Of a stretch of DNA of 64,000 nucleotides, positions 8,254 to 17,618 are shown piece by piece. The position numbers and the translations under genes are program-made. The stretch covers positions 589,001 through 653,000 of the forward strand of contig CP018226.1 in the NCBI GenBank assembly GCA_016865015.1, written 5' to 3'. This DNA is from Rhizobiales bacterium IMCC20636. GTDB taxonomy: Bacteria > Pseudomonadota > Alphaproteobacteria > Rhizobiales > GCA-2746425. How positions within the stretch are numbered: position 1 is the stretch's first letter; each line of letters begins with the position of its first letter. The notes below the pieces were generated by a model. It was given only the letters and a program-made list of their open reading frames with translations, was not told the origin of the DNA and made no database searches.

Positions 8254-8883
8254 ATGAGCAATAAAAAAACAAGTTTTCTTTCAACTGTGTCGTTTGTTGC
8301 GCTGATTGGTGCGTTCAGTTTTTCCGCAAGCGCTTCAGATTATCTCGACGTTTGGGGTGGCCCTTATTTTGCGCTTGGTGGCGCGGGCAAATTCGCGCGC
8401 GGTGAAAGCGATGGCGAGCTCTATGGTTTTGTCGAAGCCGGTTATGATTTCGCTGTACCTGACAGCAAGTTTGTTGTGGGTGTTGTGGGTAATTTTGATC
8501 TCGGTGAAATGGAAGATGAATATGACAGCAACCATGAATTCCAGATAGATAATTCATGGGGAATTGGTGCCAGGGCTGGTATCAAGACGATGCATTCATT
8601 GCTTCTCTATGGCGTTGCTGGTTTCAGCCAGGCGGAGATTTCGGGAGAATGCTCTGGCAAATGTCCAAAGAAGAAGGGCAGTGCAGATGTCGACGTCGAT
8701 GGCTGGGATTCAGGCTATTTCGTGGGTGTCGGTGCCGAAAAAGCTTTTTCTGACAAAGTCGCTGCAAAACTGGAGTATCGCTACGAAGATTATGGCGATG
8801 TCGAGTATTACGAAGACATGGATTCCCATAGCGTCCGTGGCTCACTGGTGTTCAGGCTCGGAAATCACAGCGACGATTATTGA
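8254..8883 (+). CDS. Outer-membrane beta-barrel protein (OmpA-like/Omp25-type)
   Basis: A 209-residue secreted protein. An N-terminal signal peptide (residues 1-28, ending SASAS) precedes short alternating-hydrophobicity strands. The pattern of YGFVEAGYDF, GIGARAGI, LLYGVAGFS, YFVGVGAEKAF, AAKLEYRYEDYG and a terminal SLVFRLG resembles small eight-stranded porin-like barrels. An acidic loop with a cysteine pair (ECSGKC, about 130-135) is unusual. The gene stands alone. The function is probably structural or surface-related, with no specific role assignable. Confidence 0.75.
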   Translation: MSNKKTSFLSTVSFVALIGAFSFSASASDYLDVWGGPYFALGGAGKFARGESDGELYGFVEAGYDFAVPDSKFVVGVVGNFDLGEMEDEYDSNHEFQIDNSWGIGARAGIKTMHSLLLYGVAGFSQAEISGECSGKCPKKKGSADVDVDGWDSGYFVGVGAEKAFSDKVAAKLEYRYEDYGDVEYYEDMDSHSVRGSLVFRLGNHSDDY

Positions 8884-9021
8884 TCACCTGAACCGGTCCT
8901 GCAATTGCAGGTGTCATTCATTGCAAGCGCGCTCTGTGTGACTATTGAAACTATTCGATCATGCGATTGAAGCTAGCGCATTTGATTGGCGGAAGCGGCG
9001 ATTGTTTGATTTCCATTCGAA

Positions 9022-10095
9022 ATGCGCAATCACGCACTTCATTTGAAAGGTTCTGTCGGATTGGCAGCTGATACAGACTGGTATGACATTCTGTCATCAT
9101 TTAGGGCGCTTGGCGGCATTGCCGACAATGTTGTTCTGCGTGTGGAGAACGGGCGACGTGGCCTTTTTCCGATCATACAAGACCAACCGTTCAAACTGTT
9201 TATTCCAAATGCACTTCTGGTAGGTTCTGATCAATTTGAGTTAAAAGATGCTCAGGTGGTTCTGGCCCAGACGGCTGATGTGTTACCTGAAATCCGCGCC
9301 TTTATTGATGATTATAATGCGCGCATTGCCTGGAAAGGTGGCAGGGCAGAGGCAGAAGACTTTCTGACTGGTTTGTACGAATTGCCTGATCCACTGCGGA
9401 ATTTTCTTAAAGACAAATTCTATTTCAAAACTATTTTCGAAAAGCCGACGATTGTCCAAATTCTGGATCAGTTCATTACAAGCCGACAATATGATCACAA
9501 AGACCAGACCGTTTTATTCCCGTTTCTTGAACTGCCAAATCATCATCCCAAGGGAATTGCCTTCGAGAGCACCGAAACAGGAGTCTTGCTGGAGGGGTCA
9601 AGCAAGTCCGAGATTTTCGCTTCCTATAGTGTGAGTGATGCCTGGTCACGGTTTGTAAATTATGGCTTCCCCAGCCGGGAACGGCGCGCATTCAGCGATC
9701 TTTACAGCGTTACGACGCGGGATGGCTCACGCTCGATCAATGTGCGGAAAGCCACACAGGAAATCGACCCCAGCTACGACGATTCACGAGTGCCCCAAAT
9801 CAGTCAAACTGGCTCGAAAGTAGATATATCCTATCTGTTGCTGGGAGACCGCGCTGACCCGATGATTCCGGTCAATAATTTCAGAAACCATATCCAGACA
9901 CAGCTTGGCAAAGGGTCTGATGAGTTTTTTGAAACGCTTTCCTATATCAACAAGATGAAATTCTGGAAACTCTACAATCTCTGCAGCCGATATAACGGGC
10001 CGATGATAACCAAAATGAAGCTGGCATGTCAGTTTCAGCTGGAAGCGCTGGACTATGCCTGGTTCGGGAATTGGGTGCCAAGCGATGTTGAGTAG
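9022..10095 (+). CDS. SET-like domain protein (possible lysine N-methyltransferase of the Rubisco-LSMT type)
   Basis: A 357-residue soluble protein without signal peptide. No family was obvious at first, but the order of motifs matches the split SET domain of the Rubisco large-subunit methyltransferase/SETD6 group. GRRGLFPI then FKLFIPNALLV (about 45-68) resembles the N-terminal SET strand. After a helical insert come LFPFLELPNHHP, with N173-H174, and SYSVSDAWSRFVNYGF (201-216). This last stretch has the same spacing as the catalytic SYG-x(n)-YGF signature. The C-terminal 140 residues could be the substrate-binding lobe. The target is unknown. The start codon is the first ATG and the ribosome site is weak. 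Confidence 0.5.
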   Translation: MRNHALHLKGSVGLAADTDWYDILSSFRALGGIADNVVLRVENGRRGLFPIIQDQPFKLFIPNALLVGSDQFELKDAQVVLAQTADVLPEIRAFIDDYNARIAWKGGRAEAEDFLTGLYELPDPLRNFLKDKFYFKTIFEKPTIVQILDQFITSRQYDHKDQTVLFPFLELPNHHPKGIAFESTETGVLLEGSSKSEIFASYSVSDAWSRFVNYGFPSRERRAFSDLYSVTTRDGSRSINVRKATQEIDPSYDDSRVPQISQTGSKVDISYLLLGDRADPMIPVNNFRNHIQTQLGKGSDEFFETLSYINKMKFWKLYNLCSRYNGPMITKMKLACQFQLEALDYAWFGNWVPSDVE

Positions 10096-10351
10096 ACCTT
10101 CGCGGACTTGAAAACACCTCCTGTGATTATTGTTGTCTGGCTGGACCTCCTGCCTGCAACAAGATGTCTCTGCCAAGCGGGGGCTGGTTAACTCATTGGC
10201 TAAATTCAGTGCAAATTTTAACAATTATCTCATTAAACTAGCGTGTGAATTTAACCATTTGATAGCCTTAATCTGATTGCCCGTCTGGGTTGTTACCGTT
10301 GATTAACGCAGCCAAAATATAGTTTGTCCCTCATGGTGCGGAGAGATTTCA

Positions 10352-10438
10352 ATGGACGCGAGCAACAGTAATTTTCGAGACATGTTATTGGGTGGCAACT
10401 CAATTCTTGTTTCGCTGATTTTTCAGTCAAGTAAATAG
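10352..10438 (+). CDS. Candidate small protein (28 residues) upstream of the GGDEF-EAL gene
   Basis: The 10096-10478 stretch has no long gene. Within it ATG at 10352 follows GGAGAG (10340-10345) by about six bases and opens a 28-codon frame ending TAG at 10438. The product ends in a hydrophobic run (MLLGGNSILVSLIF) and a short polar tail. It stops 40 bp before the next start, so it could be a leader peptide or small membrane protein, or chance. The AT-rich 10190-10320 part upstream may hold the promoter. Confidence 0.25.
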   Translation: MDASNSNFRDMLLGGNSILVSLIFQSSK

Positions 10439-10478
10439 ATTTCTGAACTTGACCCCTCAGCCCCTCTCGCGAGTAAAC

Positions 10479-12515
10479 ATGAAGTCTAATCAGATCGACC
10501 AGTTGCCTGGTTCATCTGATCCGTTTGCTTTGGCAAGACGGATGAAAACGCCTGTTTGGGTATATGATACCGACAATAACCGAATAGCATATGCCAATGA
10601 GGCGGCTTGCACGATCTGGCAAGCTGGCAGTGAAGAAGAGCTGCAAGCGCGCGATCTGTCGATTGGCATGTCATCAACGGTCGCTAATCGTCTAATTCAA
10701 TTTCAGGCTGATTTCATAGAATACGATTCCGAATTCTCTGAATTCTGGACGATTTTCCCCAGGGGGGCACCTGTCACCGTCAAGGTTCTGTGCACAGGCT
10801 TCGTCATGCCAGATGGTCGTATGGCCATGCTGGCGGAAATGATCGGCGCGGGCCAGGAAGAGCCCGAGACGTTGCGCAGCATTGAAGCGCTTCTGCACAC
10901 GGATGTGATGATCGCGCTTTTTTCAATTGACGGGTTGCCGCTTCACCTGAATCCGGCTGCACGCAATGCAATGCCAGAGGGTGTGATTGAGTTCAGAGAA
11001 TTGTTTTGTCAGCTGGAAGATTTTCTGCGGATGAAGGCTGATCTTGAGGCGTGCAACGAATGTCAGATCGTGGCAAAAATGAATACCTCAACGGGCACCA
11101 AATGGATCGATCTCAGCGTCAAGGGCTGTCTGGATGCCGCGACAGGTGATTCGGCGGTTTTGGTGACGGGCGTTGATGTCAGCGAGTTGAAGATCACCAG
11201 AGACAAAGCCCGGTTTCTGGCCAGCCGTGATCAACTGACAGGCTGCTATAATCGCGCATTCATGCAAATGGAACAGGACAAAATCACCGCTGATTGTGAA
11301 TCGGGTGATTCAAGACATGCGGTGCTGTTTCTGGATATTGACAGGTTCAAGCTGGTCAATGATTCCTTTGGACATGAGGTTGGGGACACGATTTTACAGA
11401 CATTCGCCTTGAGGGTGCAGGCGCAACTTCAAGACAGCGATGTTTTGGCCCGTATGGGAGGGGATGAGTTTGTCGTCCTGATCAGGGACCTGAAGGACGA
11501 GGACACTCTGGAGGCACGGATTGAGGCCATGCGTCTTGAACTGATCAAGCCTGTGGATTGTGGCTCGGTCCAGCTCAGTGTGACTGCCAGCATCGGCGTA
11601 TCCATATTCGAGAGCGCTGCGGATGGAGACTGGTCTGACACGATGAAACAGGCTGACATCGCACTCTACCATTCCAAGCGGTCGGGCAGAAACTGCTATA
11701 CAGTTTTCGGCACGGCCCTGGGTGCGGAAGTTCTGGAACGCAGATGGCTTGAGACCGAGATCAAGAAGGCCATCAAGGAAGAAGATTTCATGCTCTATTT
11801 TCAGCCGCGTCTGGACAGCAGAAGAAGGCAGGTCGTGGCGGTTGAGGCCTTGTTGCGCTGGAACCACCCGGAACGTGGTTTTATTCCGCCTGACAAGTTC
11901 ATCCCGGTTTGTGAAGAGATGGGTGTCATTGATGAACTTGGTGCTTTTGTATTTGAAAGTGCCTGCGAGCAATTGGGAAACTGGCGAAGTCAGGGATTTC
12001 ATATTGATATTTCGGTCAATGTCTCGCCAAAGCAATTTCAAAATCCGAATTTCTTGGCATTCTTCGAGGACATGGCTGCAAAAATCGACTTTCCGACCAG
12101 TTGCCTGGAACTGGAAATTACCGAAACTTCAATGATTGGCGATGATGCTGAGGTCTCCGAAAAAATACGACGGATCAATGAGCTTGGTTTTCGCCTTGCC
12201 CTTGATGATTTCGGTACGGGGTTCTCGAATCTGGTCCATATTTCAAAGTTCCCACTGAATTGCATCAAGATGGACAAAAGCTTTGTCCAGAAGCTTCCGG
12301 CGTCCGGCCCATTGCTGAAACTCATTCTTGCACTTGCCAATCAGATTGGCGCAATCACCGTTGCCGAGGGTGTCGAGACTGTTGACCAATTCAATTGGCT
12401 GGATGCTTACGGTTGTAATCAGATGCAGGGATTCCTGTTCAGTCAGGCAGTGGCCGGAGTTGATTTGCCGGAGACCTGCAGGGTTATCGAAAGCAGTCTT
12501 CGAAGGGTCGCGTGA
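10479..12515 (+). CDS. PAS-GGDEF-EAL cyclic-di-GMP signalling protein
   Basis: A cytoplasmic 678-residue protein. Two PAS-like sensor modules (about 15-120 and 130-245) precede a GGDEF domain (about 250-405) and an EAL domain (about 425-665). GGDEF is intact (RMGGDEFVVL). The inhibitory I-site RxxD position reads QDSD, so product inhibition may be lost. The EAL domain has its metal and catalytic signatures: EALLRW, NVSPKQF, LELEITET, LDDFGTGFS, KMDKSF and AEGVET. Both synthesis and hydrolysis of c-di-GMP are therefore possible. The ATG at 10479 (weak GAG at 10471) was preferred to an upstream TTG. No membrane segment is seen. The gene is monocistronic. Confidence 0.9.
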   Translation: MKSNQIDQLPGSSDPFALARRMKTPVWVYDTDNNRIAYANEAACTIWQAGSEEELQARDLSIGMSSTVANRLIQFQADFIEYDSEFSEFWTIFPRGAPVTVKVLCTGFVMPDGRMAMLAEMIGAGQEEPETLRSIEALLHTDVMIALFSIDGLPLHLNPAARNAMPEGVIEFRELFCQLEDFLRMKADLEACNECQIVAKMNTSTGTKWIDLSVKGCLDAATGDSAVLVTGVDVSELKITRDKARFLASRDQLTGCYNRAFMQMEQDKITADCESGDSRHAVLFLDIDRFKLVNDSFGHEVGDTILQTFALRVQAQLQDSDVLARMGGDEFVVLIRDLKDEDTLEARIEAMRLELIKPVDCGSVQLSVTASIGVSIFESAADGDWSDTMKQADIALYHSKRSGRNCYTVFGTALGAEVLERRWLETEIKKAIKEEDFMLYFQPRLDSRRRQVVAVEALLRWNHPERGFIPPDKFIPVCEEMGVIDELGAFVFESACEQLGNWRSQGFHIDISVNVSPKQFQNPNFLAFFEDMAAKIDFPTSCLELEITETSMIGDDAEVSEKIRRINELGFRLALDDFGTGFSNLVHISKFPLNCIKMDKSFVQKLPASGPLLKLILALANQIGAITVAEGVETVDQFNWLDAYGCNQMQGFLFSQAVAGVDLPETCRVIESSLRRVA

Positions 12516-12558
12516 AGGTGCTTTTCAGAAGATTCTCCCGGATTCCAATAAAAACACT

Positions 12559-13515
12559 CTATGCAGCGGAATTTGGTTCATTTGTGAGTGATCTCTTGAT
12601 CTCTCCAAGAACAATTTCGGCAGCGGGTGTCAATTCGGTGTCGGCACTCATCACAAGGGCGTAGGGTTCCACGGATACGGAAAACTCGGTGGACAGGATG
12701 GCGATGTCTGACGCCTGACCGATTTCGCGGCCGAAGCTCCGGGCCACACTGCTGGCTATGGGGACGATTGCATTTGTCTGCCGCACCAGCGCAAGGGTAA
12801 ACAGATAGGAAGAGGTCGTCAGAATACGTTGCGGCAGTTCCCTGTTTTCGCTGCGCAACGCCCGCTCTACGGCCATTCGTAAAATTGTTCCCGGTTTTGG
12901 TACGATCCAGTCATACAAGAGCAGGTCATCGGTTGGCGCAACAAAGTCCGGTTTGGCAAGTGGATGACCGCTGCGGGCAATAAAACTCACCGGCTCATCC
13001 AATCTATGCATCTGCTTGAAACGACTGGCATCCATATCAGTGGGAATGCGGCACAGGGCAAAGTTGATGCGTCCTTCCTGCAACATCGAGACCAGTACAT
13101 CGCTGGCTGCGACCTCGATTCCGATTGAAATATTCGGATAGCTCAACCGGATGCGCCGGATGGATGGAATCGCGTAGTCAATCGACGGCCCGGTGACCGA
13201 GCCGAAGGTGACATGGCCACTGAGACCCTGACCGATTTCGTTGATTTCCCGGCCCGCATCACCAATTTCGCGCAGGATGCGAGCGCTGCGATGGGCAAAA
13301 CTCATGCCAGCTTCGGTCAATTCAATGCCACGGCCCGTACGGGTATATATTCTGGTTTCGCACAGACGCTCAAACTCGGAGGCCAAGCGGGATGCGGCTG
13401 GTTGCGTGATTCCCAATTTCTTGGCTGCCGAGGAAATTCCGATGCCTTCACCCAAAGCGGCTGCCAGACGCAGATGTGACAGTTTCAAACCCTTTTGCAG
13501 CAAATCAGTCGACAA
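12559..13515 (-). CDS. gbpR: LysR-family regulator of the chvE-ggu operon, GbpR-like
   Basis: A 318-residue LysR-type regulator. Its winged helix-turn-helix lies at about residues 13-70 (GISSAAKKLGITQPAASR), with a co-inducer domain from about residue 95. It is transcribed away from the sugar-binding-protein gene with 167 bp between the two starts, the same layout as gbpR-chvE in Agrobacterium. There the LysR protein controls the sugar-binding protein in response to arabinose, galactose or fucose. The shared region is AT-rich and holds a short GTATATATAC dyad at 13547-13556, but no operator could be fixed. Confidence 0.82.
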   Translation of the reverse strand: MSTDLLQKGLKLSHLRLAAALGEGIGISSAAKKLGITQPAASRLASEFERLCETRIYTRTGRGIELTEAGMSFAHRSARILREIGDAGREINEIGQGLSGHVTFGSVTGPSIDYAIPSIRRIRLSYPNISIGIEVAASDVLVSMLQEGRINFALCRIPTDMDASRFKQMHRLDEPVSFIARSGHPLAKPDFVAPTDDLLLYDWIVPKPGTILRMAVERALRSENRELPQRILTTSSYLFTLALVRQTNAIVPIASSVARSFGREIGQASDIAILSTEFSVSVEPYALVMSADTELTPAAEIVLGEIKRSLTNEPNSAA

Positions 13516-13682
13516 TAGCGTAAATCCTACATCTCATTTTAGGTATGTATATATACTCTTAAATGATTTGACGGGTATGTCCAACAGGGTCAATCTGTCT
13601 CCATCTGAGTGCGCCGCAGAGCGTTTCCAGATGAGGGAATTAGCAATTATGTGGTCGCGTTGCGCTGACCATGGAGGAAATC

Positions 13683-14759
13683 ATGAATCTTTTTACAAAA
13701 AGCCTGGTGGCATTCGCCGCCGTGGCAACCGCTGCCTCTGGAGTTGTTGTCGGACCGACATTTGCTCAGGACAAGGGCACAATCGGCATTGCAATGCCGA
13801 CCAAATCTTCGGCACGTTGGATTTCCGATGGTAATTCGATGGTCGAGCAGTTTGAAGCCGCCGGTTACACAACCGACCTTCAATATGCTGAAGATGACAT
13901 TCCAAATCAGCTTGCCCAGATCGAAAATATGATCACCAAGGGTGCCGACGTGCTGGTGGTTGCTGCCATTGATGGCACCACGCTTTCGAATGCGCTTGAA
14001 AATGCTGCCGCTGCCGGCATCAAGGTGATCGCCTATGACAGGCTGATCCGCGACAGTGGCAATGTTGATTACTACGCAACTTTCGACAATTTCAAGGTCG
14101 GTGTTCAGCAGGCAACATCAGTTGTGGATGGTCTGAAGGCACGCTTTGGTGACGGACCGTACAATGTGGAACTGTTTGGCGGATCGCCAGACGATAACAA
14201 CGCGTTTTTCTTCTATAATGGTGGCATGAGTGTGCTCCAGCCCCTGATTGATGATGGCACTATCAATATCGTGTCCGGCCAGATGGGCATGGATACAGTT
14301 GGTACGCTGCGTTGGGATGGTGCGGTTGCACAGGCGCGGATGGATAACCTTCTGTCGGCTCACTACACCGATAAACAGCTGCATGGTGTGCTGTCTCCAT
14401 ATGATGGTCTGTCCATCGGTATTCTGTCATCCCTGAAGGGTGTCGGTTACGGATCCGGTGATCTGAAGATGCCAATCGTTTCGGGCCAGGACGCGGAAGT
14501 GCCTTCCGTGAAATCAATCCTTGCGGGCGAGCAATATTCAACGGTTTTCAAAGACACGCGCGAGCTTGCACGTGTGACCGTTGGCATGGTCGATGCCCTG
14601 CTTGGTGGTAGCGAGCCTGAGATCAATGACACCACGACTTACGACAATGGTGTGAAAGTCATTCCGTCCTATCTGCTGGAGCCTGTTTCAGTGGACGGTT
14701 CCAATTGGGAAGAAATCCTGATTGGCAGCGGTTACTACACAATGGACCAGATCAAATAA
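13683..14759 (+). CDS. chvE: Periplasmic sugar-binding protein ChvE
   Basis: A 358-residue type I periplasmic sugar receptor. GGAGG at 13673-13677 selects the ATG at 13683. A signal peptide ends near residue 27 (TFA-QD). The mature protein shows the ChvE hallmarks [39 protein letters not shown] and KVIAYDRLI. ChvE binds L-arabinose, D-galactose, D-glucose and related aldoses for GguAB. In plant-associated relatives it also serves chemotaxis and virulence sensing. The downstream arabinonate dehydratase and aldose dehydrogenase indicate arabinose/galactose as main ligands here. Confidence 0.92.
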   Translation: MNLFTKSLVAFAAVATAASGVVVGPTFAQDKGTIGIAMPTKSSARWISDGNSMVEQFEAAGYTTDLQYAEDDIPNQLAQIENMITKGADVLVVAAIDGTTLSNALENAAAAGIKVIAYDRLIRDSGNVDYYATFDNFKVGVQQATSVVDGLKARFGDGPYNVELFGGSPDDNNAFFFYNGGMSVLQPLIDDGTINIVSGQMGMDTVGTLRWDGAVAQARMDNLLSAHYTDKQLHGVLSPYDGLSIGILSSLKGVGYGSGDLKMPIVSGQDAEVPSVKSILAGEQYSTVFKDTRELARVTVGMVDALLGGSEPEINDTTTYDNGVKVIPSYLLEPVSVDGSNWEEILIGSGYYTMDQIK

Positions 14760-14776
14760 TCTGTTTCCTCCCCCTG

Positions 14777-14806
14777 CGCCCGGCTGCGATATTCGTTAGT
14801 CGGGCG
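14777..14806 (+). terminator. Intercistronic stem-loop after chvE
   Basis: CGCCCGGCT (14777-14785) pairs with AGTCGGGCG (14798-14806) in a 9-bp stem with one G-U pair and a 12-nt loop. TAACTTCAATTTTT follows. It lies between the binding-protein and ATPase genes and probably lowers read-through or protects the chvE transcript end. Confidence 0.6.
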
Positions 14807-14841
14807 TAACTTCAATTTTTAAGACAATGTGTGGGTCAGCC

Positions 14842-16359
14842 ATGTCTCCGCTTCTGGAAATGCGTGACATTACCAAGACTTTTCCTGGTGTGAAAGCGCT
14901 GGATCATGTCAATCTGGAAGTGTCAAAAGGTGAAATTCATGCGGTTGTCGGTGAAAATGGCGCTGGCAAATCCACCTTGATGAAAGTGCTGTCCGGTGTG
15001 TATCCGCACGGACAATATGAAGGTGAGATCATCTATGATGGTCAGCCTGCAAGATTCCGGGACATCCGCGATTCAGAAGATCACGGTATCATCATCATTC
15101 ATCAGGAACTTGCTTTGGTTCCCCAGCTTTCCATTGCTGAAAACATTTTTCTTGGCAATGAGCGGGCGAAGCACGGGATCATAAACTGGCACGAAACAAA
15201 CAGACGCACCGAAGACCTTCTTGCCAAGGTGGGTCTGGCTGAAGCGCCGACCACCAAGGTGGACGGCATCGGTGTTGGCAAGCAGCAGCTTGTGGAAATC
15301 GCCAAGGCGCTGTCCAAAGATGTGAAGCTGCTTATTCTGGATGAGCCAACGGCGGCCCTGCAGGAAAATGACAGCCGCAAGCTTCTGGATCTGATGCTTG
15401 AATTGAAGACCCAGGGCGTCACCAGCATTATCATTTCCCACAAGCTGGGCGAGGTGCGTTACGTGGCTGACACGGTCACGGTCATTCGTGACGGATCGAC
15501 TGTCTCAAAGCTCAATGCAAAAACCGGGTTCAGTGAGGACGATATCGTACGCGATATGGTCGGTCGGGACATGACGCACCGCTTTCCCCAGCACAAGCGC
15601 TCGCCCGGCAAGATGATGCTTGAGGTGGAGAATTGGAACGTCTGGCATCCCGAACACACCGAGCGCCAAGTCATCAAGAACGCGGCCTTCAATGTCAGAG
15701 CCGGTGAAGTGGTCGGTATCGCCGGATTGATGGGCTCGGGCCGCACCGAACTTGCGATGTCGATCTTCGGTCAGTCCTATGGGCGCAGGATTTCGGGCAG
15801 CGTGAAACTGGACGGAACCGCCATTGACGTCAGCACCGTCGATCGCGCCATTGCAGCGGGTATCTCCTATGTGACCGAGGACCGGAAATCGCTCGGTCTC
15901 GTGCTGGATGAGACCATTCAGTTCAACACCACACTGGCCAATCTTGAGGCGGTGTCCTCAGGTTCAATCCTGAAAAAGAATGAAGAGACAAAGGTTGCGG
16001 AAAAATACCGCGAGGCACTTGCGATCCGCACACCATCGGTTTTCCAGAAAACAGTCAATCTGTCCGGTGGAAACCAGCAGAAAGTTGTGCTGGCAAAATG
16101 GCTGTTCACTGAGCCCGAAGTGTTGATCCTGGACGAGCCGACACGGGGCATCGATGTGGGGGCGAAATACGAGATCTATACGATCATCAATGAATTGGCG
16201 GATCAGGGCAAAGCTGTTGTGATGATTTCATCCGAGATGCCGGAACTGCTTGGCATGTGTGACCGGATCTACGTCATGAATGAAGGTGTGCTTGTGGGTG
16301 AATTGTCCGCCGCAGAGGCAAGTCAGGAGCGCATCATGTCGCTCATTGTCAACGAATAG
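14842..16359 (+). CDS. gguA: Sugar ABC transporter ATP-binding protein GguA
   Basis: A 505-residue double ATPase of the ribose/galactose class. The first half has GENGAGKST (Walker A), and [11 protein letters not shown] (Walker B). The second half has the degenerate Walker [10 protein letters not shown] normal for this class, then [10 protein letters not shown] and [13 protein letters not shown]. The ATG at 14842 gives the usual [20 protein letters not shown] start, and an ATG 15 bp upstream is possible. It energises the GguB permease encoded 11 bp downstream. Confidence 0.93.
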   Translation: MSPLLEMRDITKTFPGVKALDHVNLEVSKGEIHAVVGENGAGKSTLMKVLSGVYPHGQYEGEIIYDGQPARFRDIRDSEDHGIIIIHQELALVPQLSIAENIFLGNERAKHGIINWHETNRRTEDLLAKVGLAEAPTTKVDGIGVGKQQLVEIAKALSKDVKLLILDEPTAALQENDSRKLLDLMLELKTQGVTSIIISHKLGEVRYVADTVTVIRDGSTVSKLNAKTGFSEDDIVRDMVGRDMTHRFPQHKRSPGKMMLEVENWNVWHPEHTERQVIKNAAFNVRAGEVVGIAGLMGSGRTELAMSIFGQSYGRRISGSVKLDGTAIDVSTVDRAIAAGISYVTEDRKSLGLVLDETIQFNTTLANLEAVSSGSILKKNEETKVAEKYREALAIRTPSVFQKTVNLSGGNQQKVVLAKWLFTEPEVLILDEPTRGIDVGAKYEIYTIINELADQGKAVVMISSEMPELLGMCDRIYVMNEGVLVGELSAAEASQERIMSLIVNE

Positions 16360-16370
16360 AGAGACCAGCA

Positions 16371-17615
16371 ATGAACGTGGCAAACAGCGAGCCGACCGCA
16401 TCAGCAACTGCGGACACCAAGAGTATACGTCATTATCTGTCTGCCAATCTCAGGCAGTACGGATTGTTGCTGGCTCTGATTGCAGTGATGGTGTTCTTCC
16501 AGATTGTCACAGACGGAACATTGCTGCGCGCAATCAACGTCACCAATCTGCTGCTGCAGAACTCCTACATCATCATCATGGCGCTTGGCATGCTGATTGT
16601 GATCGTAGCCGGTCATATCGATCTGTCCGTCGGGTCTGTGATGGGATTTGTCGGGGCGCTCGCCGCCGTGTTGATCGTCAATTACGATATCAATATCTAT
16701 CTGGCGGCGGCTATCTGTCTTGCAACGGGTGCTGCGATTGGCGCTGCCCAGGGATATTGGGTCGCCTATTGGCGGATACCGTCCTTCATTGTGACACTTG
16801 CGGGCATGCTGGTTTTCAGAGGGCTTTCTCTGTGGCTGCTGGAAGGGCAATCGGTTGGGCCGTTCCCGCGTGAATTTCAGATTATTGCCACGGGCTTTCT
16901 GCCAGATATCTTCCCCGCCGGGATAGGGACTAGTCTTGCCGCGTTTTTCGATGTCCGCCAGATCAACACATTGGCGGTGGCATCCGGTGTTGTCGCGGCG
17001 GCACTGATTGTCTGGATGGGCGTTCGCACCCGTGCGCTGAACCAGTCCTATGGCATGAATGAAGAGCCACAGAGCATCTTTGTGGCGCGCACATTCATTG
17101 TGGCTGCTGCTCTGGTTTTCGTAACGTACAAGCTGGCTCAGTTTCGCGGCCTTCCGAATGTTCTGCTGACCATGGGCGTGCTCACTGTCATCTATGCATT
17201 CCTGACACAAAGTACGGTGATTGGTCGCCGAATTTATGCGCTTGGAGGCAATGTGAAAGCCGCCAAATTGTCCGGCATCAAGACCGAACGTCTGACATTC
17301 TTGGCCTTCATGAATATGGGCTTTCTTGCAGCCGCTGCGGGTCTGGTTTTTGCGGCCCGTCTGAATACGGCGACACCGAAGGCCGGCTTTGCTCTCGAGC
17401 TTGACGTGATCGCAGCCGTCTTCATCGGCGGTGCGTCCATGTCAGGCGGTGTTGGCACCATCATTGGTGCTGTCGTTGGCGCGTTCCTGATGGGCGTCTT
17501 GAACAATGGCATGTCGATCATGGGAATCGGGATTGATTTCCAGCAGATGATCAAGGGGCTGGTGTTGCTCGCCGCGGTAATTTTCGACGTTTACAACAAA
17601 AACAAGCAAGGATAA
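16371..17615 (+). CDS. gguB: Sugar ABC transporter permease GguB
   Basis: A 414-residue inner-membrane permease of the RbsC/XylH class, with about ten hydrophobic segments beginning near residue 32. The family signatures include GHIDLSVGSVMGF (about 82-94), RRIYALGGNVKAAKLSGI and VFIGGASMSGGVGTIIGA. It is somewhat longer than RbsC, as expected for GguB/XylH-type permeases. It works with ChvE and GguA to import aldoses. Confidence 0.92.
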   Translation: MNVANSEPTASATADTKSIRHYLSANLRQYGLLLALIAVMVFFQIVTDGTLLRAINVTNLLLQNSYIIIMALGMLIVIVAGHIDLSVGSVMGFVGALAAVLIVNYDINIYLAAAICLATGAAIGAAQGYWVAYWRIPSFIVTLAGMLVFRGLSLWLLEGQSVGPFPREFQIIATGFLPDIFPAGIGTSLAAFFDVRQINTLAVASGVVAAALIVWMGVRTRALNQSYGMNEEPQSIFVARTFIVAAALVFVTYKLAQFRGLPNVLLTMGVLTVIYAFLTQSTVIGRRIYALGGNVKAAKLSGIKTERLTFLAFMNMGFLAAAAGLVFAARLNTATPKAGFALELDVIAAVFIGGASMSGGVGTIIGAVVGAFLMGVLNNGMSIMGIGIDFQQMIKGLVLLAAVIFDVYNKNKQG

Positions 17616-17618
17616 CGC

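Noticed and set aside
8898-8911. CCTGCAATTGCAGG palindrome after the outer-membrane protein gene
   Set aside because: Only a 5-bp stem if a 4-nt loop is allowed, with no T-tract. Too weak to call a terminator.
13547-13556. GTATATATAC dyad between gbpR and chvE
   Set aside because: Short and made mostly of alternating A/T, common by chance in an AT-rich promoter. It does not clearly fit the T-N11-A LysR motif.
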